DNA of 64,000 nucleotides from CAWKAO01 sp963847665. GTDB lineage: Bacteria; Actinomycetota; Humimicrobiia; Humimicrobiales; Humimicrobiaceae. The translations under genes were made by a program, and so were the position numbers. A model generated the notes under the pieces. It saw only the letters and a list, made by a program, of their open reading frames with translations. It was not told where the DNA came from and ran no database searches. The stretch's first letter is position 1. Each line of letters starts with the position of its first letter. The stretch spans positions 1 to 64,000 of the forward strand of contig CAWKAO010000002.1 in the NCBI GenBank assembly GCA_963847665.1, given 5' to 3'. Positions 24,691 to 33,662 of this stretch are shown here, piece by piece.

Positions 24691-26961
24691 CTAAGGATTT
24701 ACCCATACTTTTATCTTCCAGATCCTTTCAAGAGGTGTGTCTCCGAGAGGTTCCTGCCTGTGCGTGTATCCGGGCGGGACCTCACCGTATGGTTCGATTA
24801 TATATTCAACGTGTGTGTAACCTGCCTGGAACAGTATATTATTAGCTTCAAGTACAGGCAGTAATGCCACATTCGGAATTATAGGAAAATATTCGGGAAG
24901 GATCGGAGCCTGTGTCCTTGGTTCTGAACCATATCTAAATTCTGTAATGCTTATCTGGTCTGGAGGAGTAAACCTGTTCGGCACAAGCAGCTCTCCTGTT
25001 TCAGGATTTGAAGTGACCTGCAGGCTTATAATATCATCTTCTGGTCTCTGGAACTCTTCTATCGGTAATTCTTTGGTTGCCCGTTCCATAAAAAGTTTCC
25101 ATATCATCGCAGGTTGGGCCCCGCCCTGTACCCGCTGGTCATGTATTACACCCATCTTTTTATTTACCTCTGGATAACCCATCCAAACACAGGCGGCTAG
25201 ATTCGTAGTAAAGCCGGTAAACCAGGCGTTTTCAGCTTCCTGGGTCGTTCCGGTTTTTCCGGCAACTTGTCTGTCATCAAGCCTTGCCCTTGTCCCTGTA
25301 CCTCTCTGCACTACCTGCTGCATGATCTCTATTGCCCTGAATGCATTTATCGGTTTTATCACCTGTTCGCCCTGGGGTTCGTTTTCCTCAAGCACGTTAC
25401 CGTCCTTATCGATTATCTTTAATATGGCTATAGGTTCATGTTTTGTGCCGTAATCAGCTATTGTCGCAAAAGACGTACAGACTTCAAGTGCAGACACTCC
25501 CGTCGTAAGGCCTCCGAGGCCTATTGCCGGATAACCTTCAAGCGGGGTCTCGATACCCATGTCATTTGCAGTTTTAGAAACGCTATAGCCGCCGACTCTC
25601 ATAATAAGCTGGGCATACACAAGGTTTACGGAACTAACCGTACCATCAAGGACAGTCATCTCATTCGTCTCATAGTCTTCACCCATATAATTAGAGATCT
25701 CCCATGGCTGGCTGCCGACGATATCATATATAATGGTCCCATTGGGATTGAATGTAGTATAAGGGCTCACACCCTGTTCAAGAGCTGATATCAATGCAAA
25801 GACTTTAAAAGTCGAACCGGGCTGCCTTTTTGCCTGCGTAGCAAGATTGAACTTCATATTACCAAAATCCTTGCCCCCGACCATAGCTTTTATAAACCCT
25901 GTTTTCGGGTCCATCGCTACAAGAGCGGCAGCAGGGTCCTCTGGATCAAACAGAACAGTATTTATGGCATCTTCTGCTGCTACCTGCATGGCTGGTTCGA
26001 GAGTAGTATAAATATTAAACCCTCCGGTAAACACTTTGTTGACCCCATATTTTTCTATTAGGATCTGTTTTACATATTCTACGAAATAAAGGGCAAAACC
26101 TTTTTGGGTTTCCTGAAAAGGTCTTTGCATGATTATGGGATGCATAATAGCATCGTTGTATTCTTTTTCATTAATATAATCAAGCTCCAGCATCTTGCCA
26201 AGGACGATATTTCTTCTTTCAAGTGCCGCTGTCTTATTAATATATGGATTGTAATATTCAGGTGCCTGTATGACAGCTGCGATAGTAGCGCATTCTGAGA
26301 GGCTTAAATATTCTACATCTTTATTAAAATAGATCTTTGCTGCTGCCTGGGCGCCATATGCACCCTCTCCAAGGTAAATAGTATTAAGATACATCTCAAG
26401 GATCTCATCTTTTGAATAAAACTTTTCCAGTTGGTAAGCAAGAGCGGCCTCTTTTATTTTTCTGTCATAAGTCACGATTGTTTTTCCAAGTGGCATATAA
26501 ATACTTGTTATGACCTGTTGCGTAATGGTGCTAGCCCCCTCTTCTATAGAACCGGCTTCCAGGTTGATCAGGAATGCCCGTGCAATACCTTCAAGATCCA
26601 CACCTGTATGTTTATAGAACCTTTCGTCTTCGATGGATATTACAGCATTGATAAGGTTTTTTGGCATCTGTTCAAGGGAAACTAGCTCCCTGTTTTCCTC
26701 TCCATGAAAAGTCGCAATAAGAGTACCATCAGCCGCATATATCCTTGATGTGAGAGCGCTCTGAGTCGGTGAGTAATCCTGGAGGTCAGGCAGGGAATCC
26801 ACAAAACTTAATACTGTTGAAGAAGCTGCAAAGACAATACCGCCTGCGGCCCCAAAGACCCCAAGGGAAAAAATGATCAAAACAGACACAATGGCAAAAA
26901 AGATCTTTATTCCAAGCTTTTTATTCTTATTTCTTTTATGTTTTTTTCTAAGTATTGACAT
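24691..26961 (-). CDS. Penicillin-binding protein 1A (glycosyltransferase 51 / transpeptidase) with PASTA domain
   Basis: This 756-residue bifunctional peptidoglycan synthase has a Lys/Arg-rich cytosolic start, then a membrane helix at about 18-48. The GT51 domain has catalytic Glu111 in SIEDERFYKHTGVD and GASTITQQV. The transpeptidase has STFK (nucleophile Ser383), SVN (444-446) and KTGTT (569-571). The C-terminal 70 residues (IPNVALLPVLEANNILFQAG ... VPPGYTHRQEPL) are a PASTA domain. Class A PBPs with PASTA tails are typical of one-membrane bacteria. It polymerises glycan strands and cross-links peptides outside the membrane, and is probably co-transcribed with the coiled-coil gene below it. 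Confidence 0.95.
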   Translation of the reverse strand: MSILRKKHKRNKNKKLGIKIFFAIVSVLIIFSLGVFGAAGGIVFAASSTVLSFVDSLPDLQDYSPTQSALTSRIYAADGTLIATFHGEENRELVSLEQMPKNLINAVISIEDERFYKHTGVDLEGIARAFLINLEAGSIEEGASTITQQVITSIYMPLGKTIVTYDRKIKEAALAYQLEKFYSKDEILEMYLNTIYLGEGAYGAQAAAKIYFNKDVEYLSLSECATIAAVIQAPEYYNPYINKTAALERRNIVLGKMLELDYINEKEYNDAIMHPIIMQRPFQETQKGFALYFVEYVKQILIEKYGVNKVFTGGFNIYTTLEPAMQVAAEDAINTVLFDPEDPAAALVAMDPKTGFIKAMVGGKDFGNMKFNLATQAKRQPGSTFKVFALISALEQGVSPYTTFNPNGTIIYDIVGSQPWEISNYMGEDYETNEMTVLDGTVSSVNLVYAQLIMRVGGYSVSKTANDMGIETPLEGYPAIGLGGLTTGVSALEVCTSFATIADYGTKHEPIAILKIIDKDGNVLEENEPQGEQVIKPINAFRAIEIMQQVVQRGTGTRARLDDRQVAGKTGTTQEAENAWFTGFTTNLAACVWMGYPEVNKKMGVIHDQRVQGGAQPAMIWKLFMERATKELPIEEFQRPEDDIISLQVTSNPETGELLVPNRFTPPDQISITEFRYGSEPRTQAPILPEYFPIIPNVALLPVLEANNILFQAGYTHVEYIIEPYGEVPPGYTHRQEPLGDTPLERIWKIKVWVNP

Positions 26962-27200
26962 CTATTATAATTATTCACCTGAACATTCTTTTTAACCAGT
27001 ACAAATATAAATGCTTAAAAGCCCGCATAACCTGTGTTTTAAATGCTTTTATGATTACAGATCTCTTATCGGTAGGCTGCTTTTCTGTAATTCAAAGATA
27101 GATATTATCATATTTTTTATTTTAAGAAAAAGAATGGAACAGTTAAAATATTAATAGACAGATCCGCCGGTTAAAGGATGTATTTTGATGTATATATTTA

Positions 27201-27229
27201 TTGCAAATATGCAATTAATTGCATATAAT
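27201..27229 (+). promoter_or_regulatory. Sigma-70-type promoter with ATTGCA operator, copy 1
   Basis: TTGCAA (27201-27206), a 17-base spacer, then TATAAT (27224-27229). Inside lies the perfect inverted repeat ATTGCA-AATA-TGCAAT, followed by another ATTGCA touching the -10. The same arrangement with the same spacing occurs at 31506-31534. The expected start point falls at or 1-2 bases before the ATG at 27238, so the mRNA would be leaderless. The SorC regulator at 30481 is the obvious candidate binder. Confidence 0.75.
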
Positions 27230-27237
27230 TATTTGTC

Positions 27238-28026
27238 ATGAAAAAGATATTTGTCGGTGCTGGCTGGAAAATGAATAAGACTGTTGATGAAAGTCTGGAA
27301 TATGCCTCCCAGCTAAAGAACTATATTTATTCAAAAGCAGAAATCCTGGAAAACAGGGACATAGAAGTATTTATATTACCCACATTTCTTCCCCTTTATC
27401 CTATTTCTTTAATCCTTAGAGATTCCCGATTAAAATATGGGGCTCAGGATGCTTTCTGGGAAGACGAAGGCCCTTTTACAGGAGAGGTAAGCCCTATGCA
27501 CCTGAAAAAAATAGGCTGCAGTTTTGTTGAGCTTGCACATCCCGAGAGGATCAATATATTAAAGGAAGATCCGTGGCTTATCAATAAAAAGATAAAAGGT
27601 GTTTTAAAAAATAGCATGATACCAATATTATGTATTGGTGAAGAAGAGGAGTATAAAAATAAAAAAGAAGTATACGATTTCTTAAAGGACCAGATACGAA
27701 AATATTATGACGGTCTTGATACCGGGGATTTAAGAAGAATTCTCCTTGCTTATGAACCCGTGTGGTCCATTGGTTCAGATAGAAGTGCACCGGTAGAATA
27801 TATATCAGATTCTCTCCATTTCATAAGGGATTTTTTATCTAAGGAGTATGGGGAAGGAACGGGAGAGCAACAGTATATTATTTATGGTGGCAGTGTTTCA
27901 CCGATTAGCGCTTTTGAGATCTTGAAACTGGAAAATAATAATGGGATTTTTATAGGAAGAGCTTCATTGAATTATGATTATTTTACAAATATGATCAATA
28001 TGGCAGTCGATGCCTCAAACATTTAA
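27238..28026 (+). CDS. Triosephosphate isomerase-like sugar phosphate isomerase
   Basis: This 262-residue TIM barrel keeps the catalytic set: N13 in GWKMNKT, His101 in FVELAHPERI, Glu173 in LAYEPVWSIGS, and the phosphate-binding YGGSVSP. The usual I-G-H-S-E-R-R is altered to L-A-H-P-E-R-I. This supports a TIM-family paralogue rather than the glycolytic enzyme. In tetritol pathways such paralogues (EryH, LerI) interconvert erythrulose phosphates. The downstream transketolase and RpiB-type isomerase fit that. No Shine-Dalgarno is seen; the promoter lies directly in front, so the transcript is probably leaderless. A glycolytic role cannot be excluded. Confidence 0.85.
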   Translation: MKKIFVGAGWKMNKTVDESLEYASQLKNYIYSKAEILENRDIEVFILPTFLPLYPISLILRDSRLKYGAQDAFWEDEGPFTGEVSPMHLKKIGCSFVELAHPERINILKEDPWLINKKIKGVLKNSMIPILCIGEEEEYKNKKEVYDFLKDQIRKYYDGLDTGDLRRILLAYEPVWSIGSDRSAPVEYISDSLHFIRDFLSKEYGEGTGEQQYIIYGGSVSPISAFEILKLENNNGIFIGRASLNYDYFTNMINMAVDASNI

Positions 28027-28107
28027 TAGATCATCCGCTTTTCAATAAGACTTTATAAAAACACCGGTATTGATTAAAAAATTATCCAAGGGAAGGAAAA
28101 ACAAAAA

Positions 28108-28965
28108 ATGGGAAACCTGAGTGACCAGGAGACAAGGTCCCTTCTGGAAAAATCTTACAGATGCAGGGAAAATATATTGAAGATGCTCCGGTTTGGAGAA
28201 GTGCATATAGGAGGTGCATACTCGGGGCTTGATATTATTACAGTCCTCTATAACAAAATCATGAATCATGATCCAAGGAATCCAAAATGGCCAGAAAGGG
28301 ACCGGTTTATTCTTTCTGCAGGCCATAAATGTGTCGCGCTTTATACTGTGCTTGCAGACCAGGGTTATTTTGATGAGGAGGTATTGTGGACCTATAACAC
28401 TTTCAGGACCCTGGTGCCGATGCATCCTGAAGAAAGGACCCCGGGTATCGAATTTCCTACAGGGTCACTTGGCCATGGCCTTCCAGTTGCAAATGCAATT
28501 GCGCTTTGCGCAAGGCTGGATAAAAAAGAATACAGGGTATTTGTAATGCTCGGCGATGGAGAATGTGAAGAAGGCAGTGTTTGGGAGGCAGCAATGGCAG
28601 CGGGCCATTATGGCACAGATAACCTTGTGGTTATTGTCGATAAGAATAGACTGCAGGTAAATGGAGCGACAGATGATGTAATGAGTACGGACCCCATAGC
28701 TGACAAGTTTAGGTCTTTTGGCTGGGATGTTAAAAGCATAGACGGCCATGATTTTGGGCAGATATATGATGTGCTATCGTCTATCCCATTTTCAAAGGGA
28801 AAACCATCTTGCGTAATCGCTGATACAGTCAAATGTAAGGGATTGGCTTTCGCAGAGGATAAGTACCAGTTTCATCACTGGCACTGTGAACTGGATGAGG
28901 TGGACAATGCGATAGCAGTGCTTGCTGACGCAAAAAGAAAGGAGCTTGATAAAGTTGGAAAATAA
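28108..28965 (+). CDS. Transketolase, N-terminal subunit (copy 1)
   Basis: The 285-residue TPP-binding half of a split transketolase has GEVHIGGAYSGLDIITVLY, DRFILSAGHKCVALY, PTGSLGHGLPVANAIAL and the TPP/Mg motif GDGECEEGSVWEAAMAAGHY followed by DKN. The length and the C-terminal end before the partner gene match other split enzymes. With the C-terminal subunit it moves two-carbon units between sugar phosphates, so it can consume erythrose 4-phosphate. It is clearly paralogous to the gene at 36646. GGAAGGAAAAACAAAAA precedes the ATG. Confidence 0.92.
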   Translation: MGNLSDQETRSLLEKSYRCRENILKMLRFGEVHIGGAYSGLDIITVLYNKIMNHDPRNPKWPERDRFILSAGHKCVALYTVLADQGYFDEEVLWTYNTFRTLVPMHPEERTPGIEFPTGSLGHGLPVANAIALCARLDKKEYRVFVMLGDGECEEGSVWEAAMAAGHYGTDNLVVIVDKNRLQVNGATDDVMSTDPIADKFRSFGWDVKSIDGHDFGQIYDVLSSIPFSKGKPSCVIADTVKCKGLAFAEDKYQFHHWHCELDEVDNAIAVLADAKRKELDKVGK

Positions 28966-29912
28966 AGTCAATCTGCCGGAAGGTATAATAGAGGATCCGA
29001 GAAAAGTCTTTTCAGATGCGCTTGTAGAACTGGGCAGCAGGGACCCCAATGTCATATTCGTTTCCTGTGATTCATCACTAGGTGCAAGCGGTGGTGAATT
29101 CAATAAAAAATATCCTGAAAGACATTTTGAGTTTGGTATTGCAGAACAAAATGCGATGGGTGAGGCGGCAGGATTTGCACTTTGTGGCAAGATCCCTTTT
29201 ATTGCTGCATATATACCTTTTATTTCTTTCAGATGTCTTGAACAGATCAGGGATGATGTCTGCAAAACAAATATGAAAGTAATAATCATGGGTAATAACT
29301 GCGGTTTCTCTGTAAGTTCACTTGGAGCAACCCATACTGTCCTGGAGGACATAGCAATAATACGAGTTCTTCCAAACATCACTATTTTATCGCCTTGTGA
29401 TGGTCCGGAGTATTACCAGGCTGTTTTTGCTGCTGCAGAAATAAAGGGGCCTGTATTTATAAGGATACATCGCAATAAGTCAATTAGGATCCATGGTGAT
29501 GATTATAAGTTTGTTGTGGGTAAAGGAGAGGTCTTAAAGGAAGGAAAAGATGTCAGCATTTTGACCTTTTCGTTACATGGTCTATAATACTCTTGAAGCG
29601 GCAGAGATACTCTTAAAAAAAGGCATAAGTGCTGAGGTGATAAACATGCCGACCTTAAAGCCGTTAGACAGGGAGCTTATCCTTAAGACAAGCGCAAAGA
29701 CAAAAAAGGTAGTAACAGTAGAAGAACATAATATAGTCAACGGTTTTGGCAGTGCAGTAGCTGATGTGCTGATAAAGGATAATCCTGTAAAGATGATAAT
29801 GATCGGTGTAAATGATACTTTTGCGCCTGTGGGTAACTACAAAGAGGTAACCGATTACTTTGGATTGACCGGGGAGAAAATAGCTGCCCAGGTGGAAGAT
29901 TTCCTTTCTTAA
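28955..29912 (+). CDS. Transketolase, C-terminal subunit (copy 1), one frameshift
   Basis: I chose the TTG start at 28955, 9 bases after AAGGAG and overlapping the upstream subunit by 11 bases; the paralogue at 37496 starts the same way. The protein shows DPNVIFVSCDSSLGASGGEF, HFEFGIAEQNAMGEAAGFAL (the Glu that contacts the TPP pyrimidine) and PVFIRIHRNKS. After a break near 29572 it continues MVYNTLEAAEILLKKG, VVTVEEHNIVNGFGSAVADVL. A single-base change in the TTTTCG region restores one frame. This is the only frameshift that I see between 15 and 45 kb. It completes the dimeric enzyme with the N-terminal subunit. Confidence 0.9.
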
Positions 29913-29978
29913 ATACTTAAGTAAGGATTTTAAGGTTTCAATAAATATTTATTTAAAATTATACAGGAGGAGACTTAA

Positions 29979-30413
29979 ATGAAAATTGCGATAGCATGTG
30001 ATTTTAATGCGATCGACCTGAAAAATGCACTTTTAGCAGTCTTAAAATCAAAAGAAATAGAATATAAGGATTTTGGCGTATTTACCGAGGACCCGGTTGA
30101 TTATCCTGATATTGCACAGAGGCTCGTGCCAGAGGTCCAGAATGGGAATTATGAGAGGGGAATCCTCATCTGTGGAACTGGGATAGGTATGGCGATATGT
30201 GCAAATAAATTCAAAGGTATAAGGGCAGCAGTCTGCCATGATCTTTACTCTGCGCAGCGGTCGATCTTATCAAATGATTGTCAGATACTTTGCATGGGCT
30301 CCCTGATAATAGGGGAAAGCCTTGCCCAGGAGATCCTTAAAGTCTGGCTTGCTATAGAGCGTAACGGGGGTACCGTTGATAAGGTAAAGAAGATCGAGGC
30401 ACTGGAAGATTAA
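29979..30413 (+). CDS. rpiB: RpiB-family sugar phosphate isomerase
   Basis: The 144-residue protein has ACDFNAIDLK, the active-site CGTGIGMAICANKFKGIRA (the Cys acts as base), CHDLYSAQRSILSND and a KVKKIE tail. RpiB enzymes interconvert ribose and ribulose 5-phosphate. Relatives (EryI, DerI) convert erythrulose 4-phosphate to erythrose 4-phosphate in tetritol use. Here the neighbours are a TIM-like isomerase and a transketolase, so the latter role is plausible, but the sequence alone does not decide. CAGGAGG lies 9 bases before the ATG. It is the last enzyme of the operon before the regulator. Confidence 0.9.
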   Translation: MKIAIACDFNAIDLKNALLAVLKSKEIEYKDFGVFTEDPVDYPDIAQRLVPEVQNGNYERGILICGTGIGMAICANKFKGIRAAVCHDLYSAQRSILSNDCQILCMGSLIIGESLAQEILKVWLAIERNGGTVDKVKKIEALED

Positions 30414-30480
30414 GTAAGGTGGATACTGGCAGTAATAATTAAAATCTTATTATTATTTATAAAAACGGTGTGATCAAATT

Positions 30481-31437
30481 ATGGCTTACAATGTAAAATT
30501 AATGGTAAAGGTCTCCAATCTTTATTATAAGGATGCAATGACCCAGGAAGATATTGGTGAGAAATTAAAGATCTCAAAATACCAGGTCAACAGGATATTG
30601 AAAAAGGCACTTGATACAGGGATCGTCAGGATCAGCATCATAGACCCCAGCTTAAATGTCTCCAATCTTGAAGAAGAGCTTGAACAAAGGTTCGGGTTAA
30701 AGAGGGCCATTGTAGTAGAAAATTTCGGTCTTTCGGAAATAGAGCTCAAATCAAAGTTGGGAGCCGCAGCGGCTGATTATCTGCTTGAGGTGATAAAAGA
30801 CGGCGATGTAGTAGGAGTTTCCTGGGGGACCACTGTCAATGAAGTAGTCAATCATATTCCCTCCAGGATCAATAGGGAAATAGAAGTAATACAGATCACC
30901 GGCGGGAGCCATCAGCTGGCCATCAATCTCAACTGTCATGATATAACGAGAAGGTTTGCAAAAAAATTTGGAGTCCAACCACACCTTTTATATGCCCCAG
31001 CAATACTTGATTCAAAAGAACTTTACAGCCTGCTTTTAAATGAAAAATCCATAAGAAGTACGTTTGAGCTTTTTAAAAAAGTAACGATCTCATTGGTTGG
31101 TATCGGTGCAATATATCCGAGGGTGATCTCGACACTTTTAAATACAGGCCATATAGGGCAAAAAGATATTGAGTCCCTCAAAAAACACAATGCTGTGGGA
31201 GATGTGTTTTCACATTTCTTTGATATCAATGGAGACATATGCGATTCCAGCCTGAAAGGAAGGCTTGTCGCAATGCCAGTCGAAACACTGAAAAAAGTCC
31301 CCTATTCGATAGGGGTAGCAGGTGGAAAACTAAAATCCGAAGCAATTCTTGGCGCTTTAAGGGGTAGGTATATCAGTATTCTCATTACTGACGATACGGC
31401 TGCAGAGAAGATAATCAAGCTTGACAATAAAAAATAA
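30481..31437 (+). CDS. SorC/DeoR-type sugar-responsive transcription regulator
   Basis: The 318-residue protein has an N-terminal helix-turn-helix (AMTQEDIGEKLKISKYQVNRILKKAL) and a SorC-type sugar-phosphate-binding domain with GDVVGVSWGTTVNEVVNHI, VIQITGGSHQ, SLVGIGAIYP and SIGVAGGKLKSEAILGALRG. SorC regulators are usually tetrameric and respond to phosphorylated sugars. It lies between two operons that share a promoter/operator with ATTGCA repeats (27201 and 31506), so it probably controls both. The ATG at 30481 is preceded by GGTGTGATCAAATT, with no good Shine-Dalgarno. Confidence 0.92.
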   Translation: MAYNVKLMVKVSNLYYKDAMTQEDIGEKLKISKYQVNRILKKALDTGIVRISIIDPSLNVSNLEEELEQRFGLKRAIVVENFGLSEIELKSKLGAAAADYLLEVIKDGDVVGVSWGTTVNEVVNHIPSRINREIEVIQITGGSHQLAINLNCHDITRRFAKKFGVQPHLLYAPAILDSKELYSLLLNEKSIRSTFELFKKVTISLVGIGAIYPRVISTLLNTGHIGQKDIESLKKHNAVGDVFSHFFDINGDICDSSLKGRLVAMPVETLKKVPYSIGVAGGKLKSEAILGALRGRYISILITDDTAAEKIIKLDNKK

Positions 31438-31505
31438 TATCCAAACAGAATAATTTGGGATATTAAAAAAAATCGATAAATAATTCATCTAATTTAGCAA
31501 TTTTA

Positions 31506-31534
31506 TTGCAATGGTGCTAAAAATTGCATATAAT
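31506..31534 (+). promoter_or_regulatory. Sigma-70-type promoter with ATTGCA operator, copy 2
   Basis: TTGCAA (31506-31511), 17 bases, then TATAAT (31529-31534), with ATTGCA abutting the -10 as at 27201. The inverted half-site is weaker (GTGCTA). The start point would lie near 31541, leaving a leader of about 40 bases with AAAGGGG before the E1 alpha ATG. Confidence 0.7.
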
Positions 31535-31581
31535 CTATTCATAGGATGAAGTTACAAATATCTTAATTTGAAAGGGGTTAA

Positions 31582-32550
31582 ATGCCAGAGTTAACTAAAG
31601 AACAGAAAATTGAAATGCTTGAAAAGATCATCAGGATAAGGCGTTTTGAAGAGAAGACCATCCAGCTTTACCAGACTGCAAAAATATGGGGATATCTTCA
31701 CCCATCCATTGGCCAGGAGGCTATAGCTGCTGGAGCATGTATGGCTCTTGAAAAAAAGGATTATATAATCTCCAATCACAGGGGCCACGGGCATTGTATT
31801 GCAAAAGGTGCTGACCTGAACAAGATGATGGCAGAATTGCTCGGCAAGGCTACCGGTTACTGCAAAGGCAGGGGAGGCTCTATGCATATTGCTGACACCG
31901 AACTAAGAATGCTTGGTGCAAACGGTATCGTCGGTGGTGGTATCCCGATATCAGTAGGTGCAGGGTTTAGCTGTAAAATGGAAGGCAAGGGCTCTGTAGT
32001 GCTTTGCTTTTTTGGAGACGGTGCATCAAATAATGGCGAGTTCCATGAATCACTGAACATGTCAGCAGTTTTTAAACTTCCTGTTATTTATCTATGTGAG
32101 AATAATATGTATGCGATATCCATGAGCTCATGTGATTCGGTAGCATGTAAAGATGTGGCAAACAGGGCCTCAGCATACGATATACCGGGAGTTATTATTG
32201 ACGGTGCGGATCCGGTTGCAGTTTATAAAGCGGTATTAAGGGCCGCAGAACTGGCGCGTCAGGGAAAAGGTCCTTCACTCATAGAGGCCAAGGCTTACAG
32301 GTTTGGCGGACATCACCCGAATGATCCAGCGGAATACCGGGATAAGGAAGAAGTCGAATACCATAAAAAGGAAAAGGATCCTTTTAAGAATTTTAAGGAT
32401 GTGATCCTGAAAGAAAAGGTCCTGACTGAAAAAGAAATAGAGGCGATGGATAAGAAAATAATACAGGCAGTGGAAGACTCTGTGAAGTTTGCTGAAGAAA
32501 GTCCCGAGCCGCAGCTTGAAAAATTCCTGGAAGAAGTCAGTGCATTATAA
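31582..32550 (+). CDS. TPP-dependent E1 component, alpha subunit (AcoA/PDH type)
   Basis: The 322-residue protein has RIRRFEEKTIQLYQ, SIGQEAIAAGACMAL, ISNHRGHGHCIAKGADLNKM and GKATGYCKGRGGSMH. The TPP/Mg motif is GDGASNNGEFHESLNMSAVF...CENN, followed by KAYRFGGHHPNDPAEYR. It resembles the alpha subunit of acetoin dehydrogenase or branched 2-oxoacid dehydrogenase E1. It forms a heterotetramer with the next gene and decarboxylates a 2-oxo or acyloin substrate onto TPP. No E2, E3 or lipoate gene lies in the window. GAAAGGGG precedes the ATG; the promoter lies at 31506. Confidence 0.92.
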   Translation: MPELTKEQKIEMLEKIIRIRRFEEKTIQLYQTAKIWGYLHPSIGQEAIAAGACMALEKKDYIISNHRGHGHCIAKGADLNKMMAELLGKATGYCKGRGGSMHIADTELRMLGANGIVGGGIPISVGAGFSCKMEGKGSVVLCFFGDGASNNGEFHESLNMSAVFKLPVIYLCENNMYAISMSSCDSVACKDVANRASAYDIPGVIIDGADPVAVYKAVLRAAELARQGKGPSLIEAKAYRFGGHHPNDPAEYRDKEEVEYHKKEKDPFKNFKDVILKEKVLTEKEIEAMDKKIIQAVEDSVKFAEESPEPQLEKFLEEVSAL

Positions 32551-32653
32551 AACTGACATTTTTGCTATAGCTTTTGCCATAGCTAAGATGGAACTTTAGA
32601 TAATTTGATAATCTGATTTGTTTTAAAATCAGTCAATTAAGAAAGGAATCTTG

Positions 32654-33628
<975 letters not shown>

Positions 33629-33662
33629 ATTTAATAGATCATATAAAAAATGGGAGGTAAAA

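Noticed and set aside
27238..28026. Simple call as glycolytic triosephosphate isomerase
   Set aside because: The catalytic residues fit, but the altered His loop and the operon context make a paralogue at least as likely; I left the symbol empty.
28792..29382. Long open frame opposite the transketolase genes
   Set aside because: It is antisense to conserved TPP-enzyme motifs and has no protein-family features or ribosome site.
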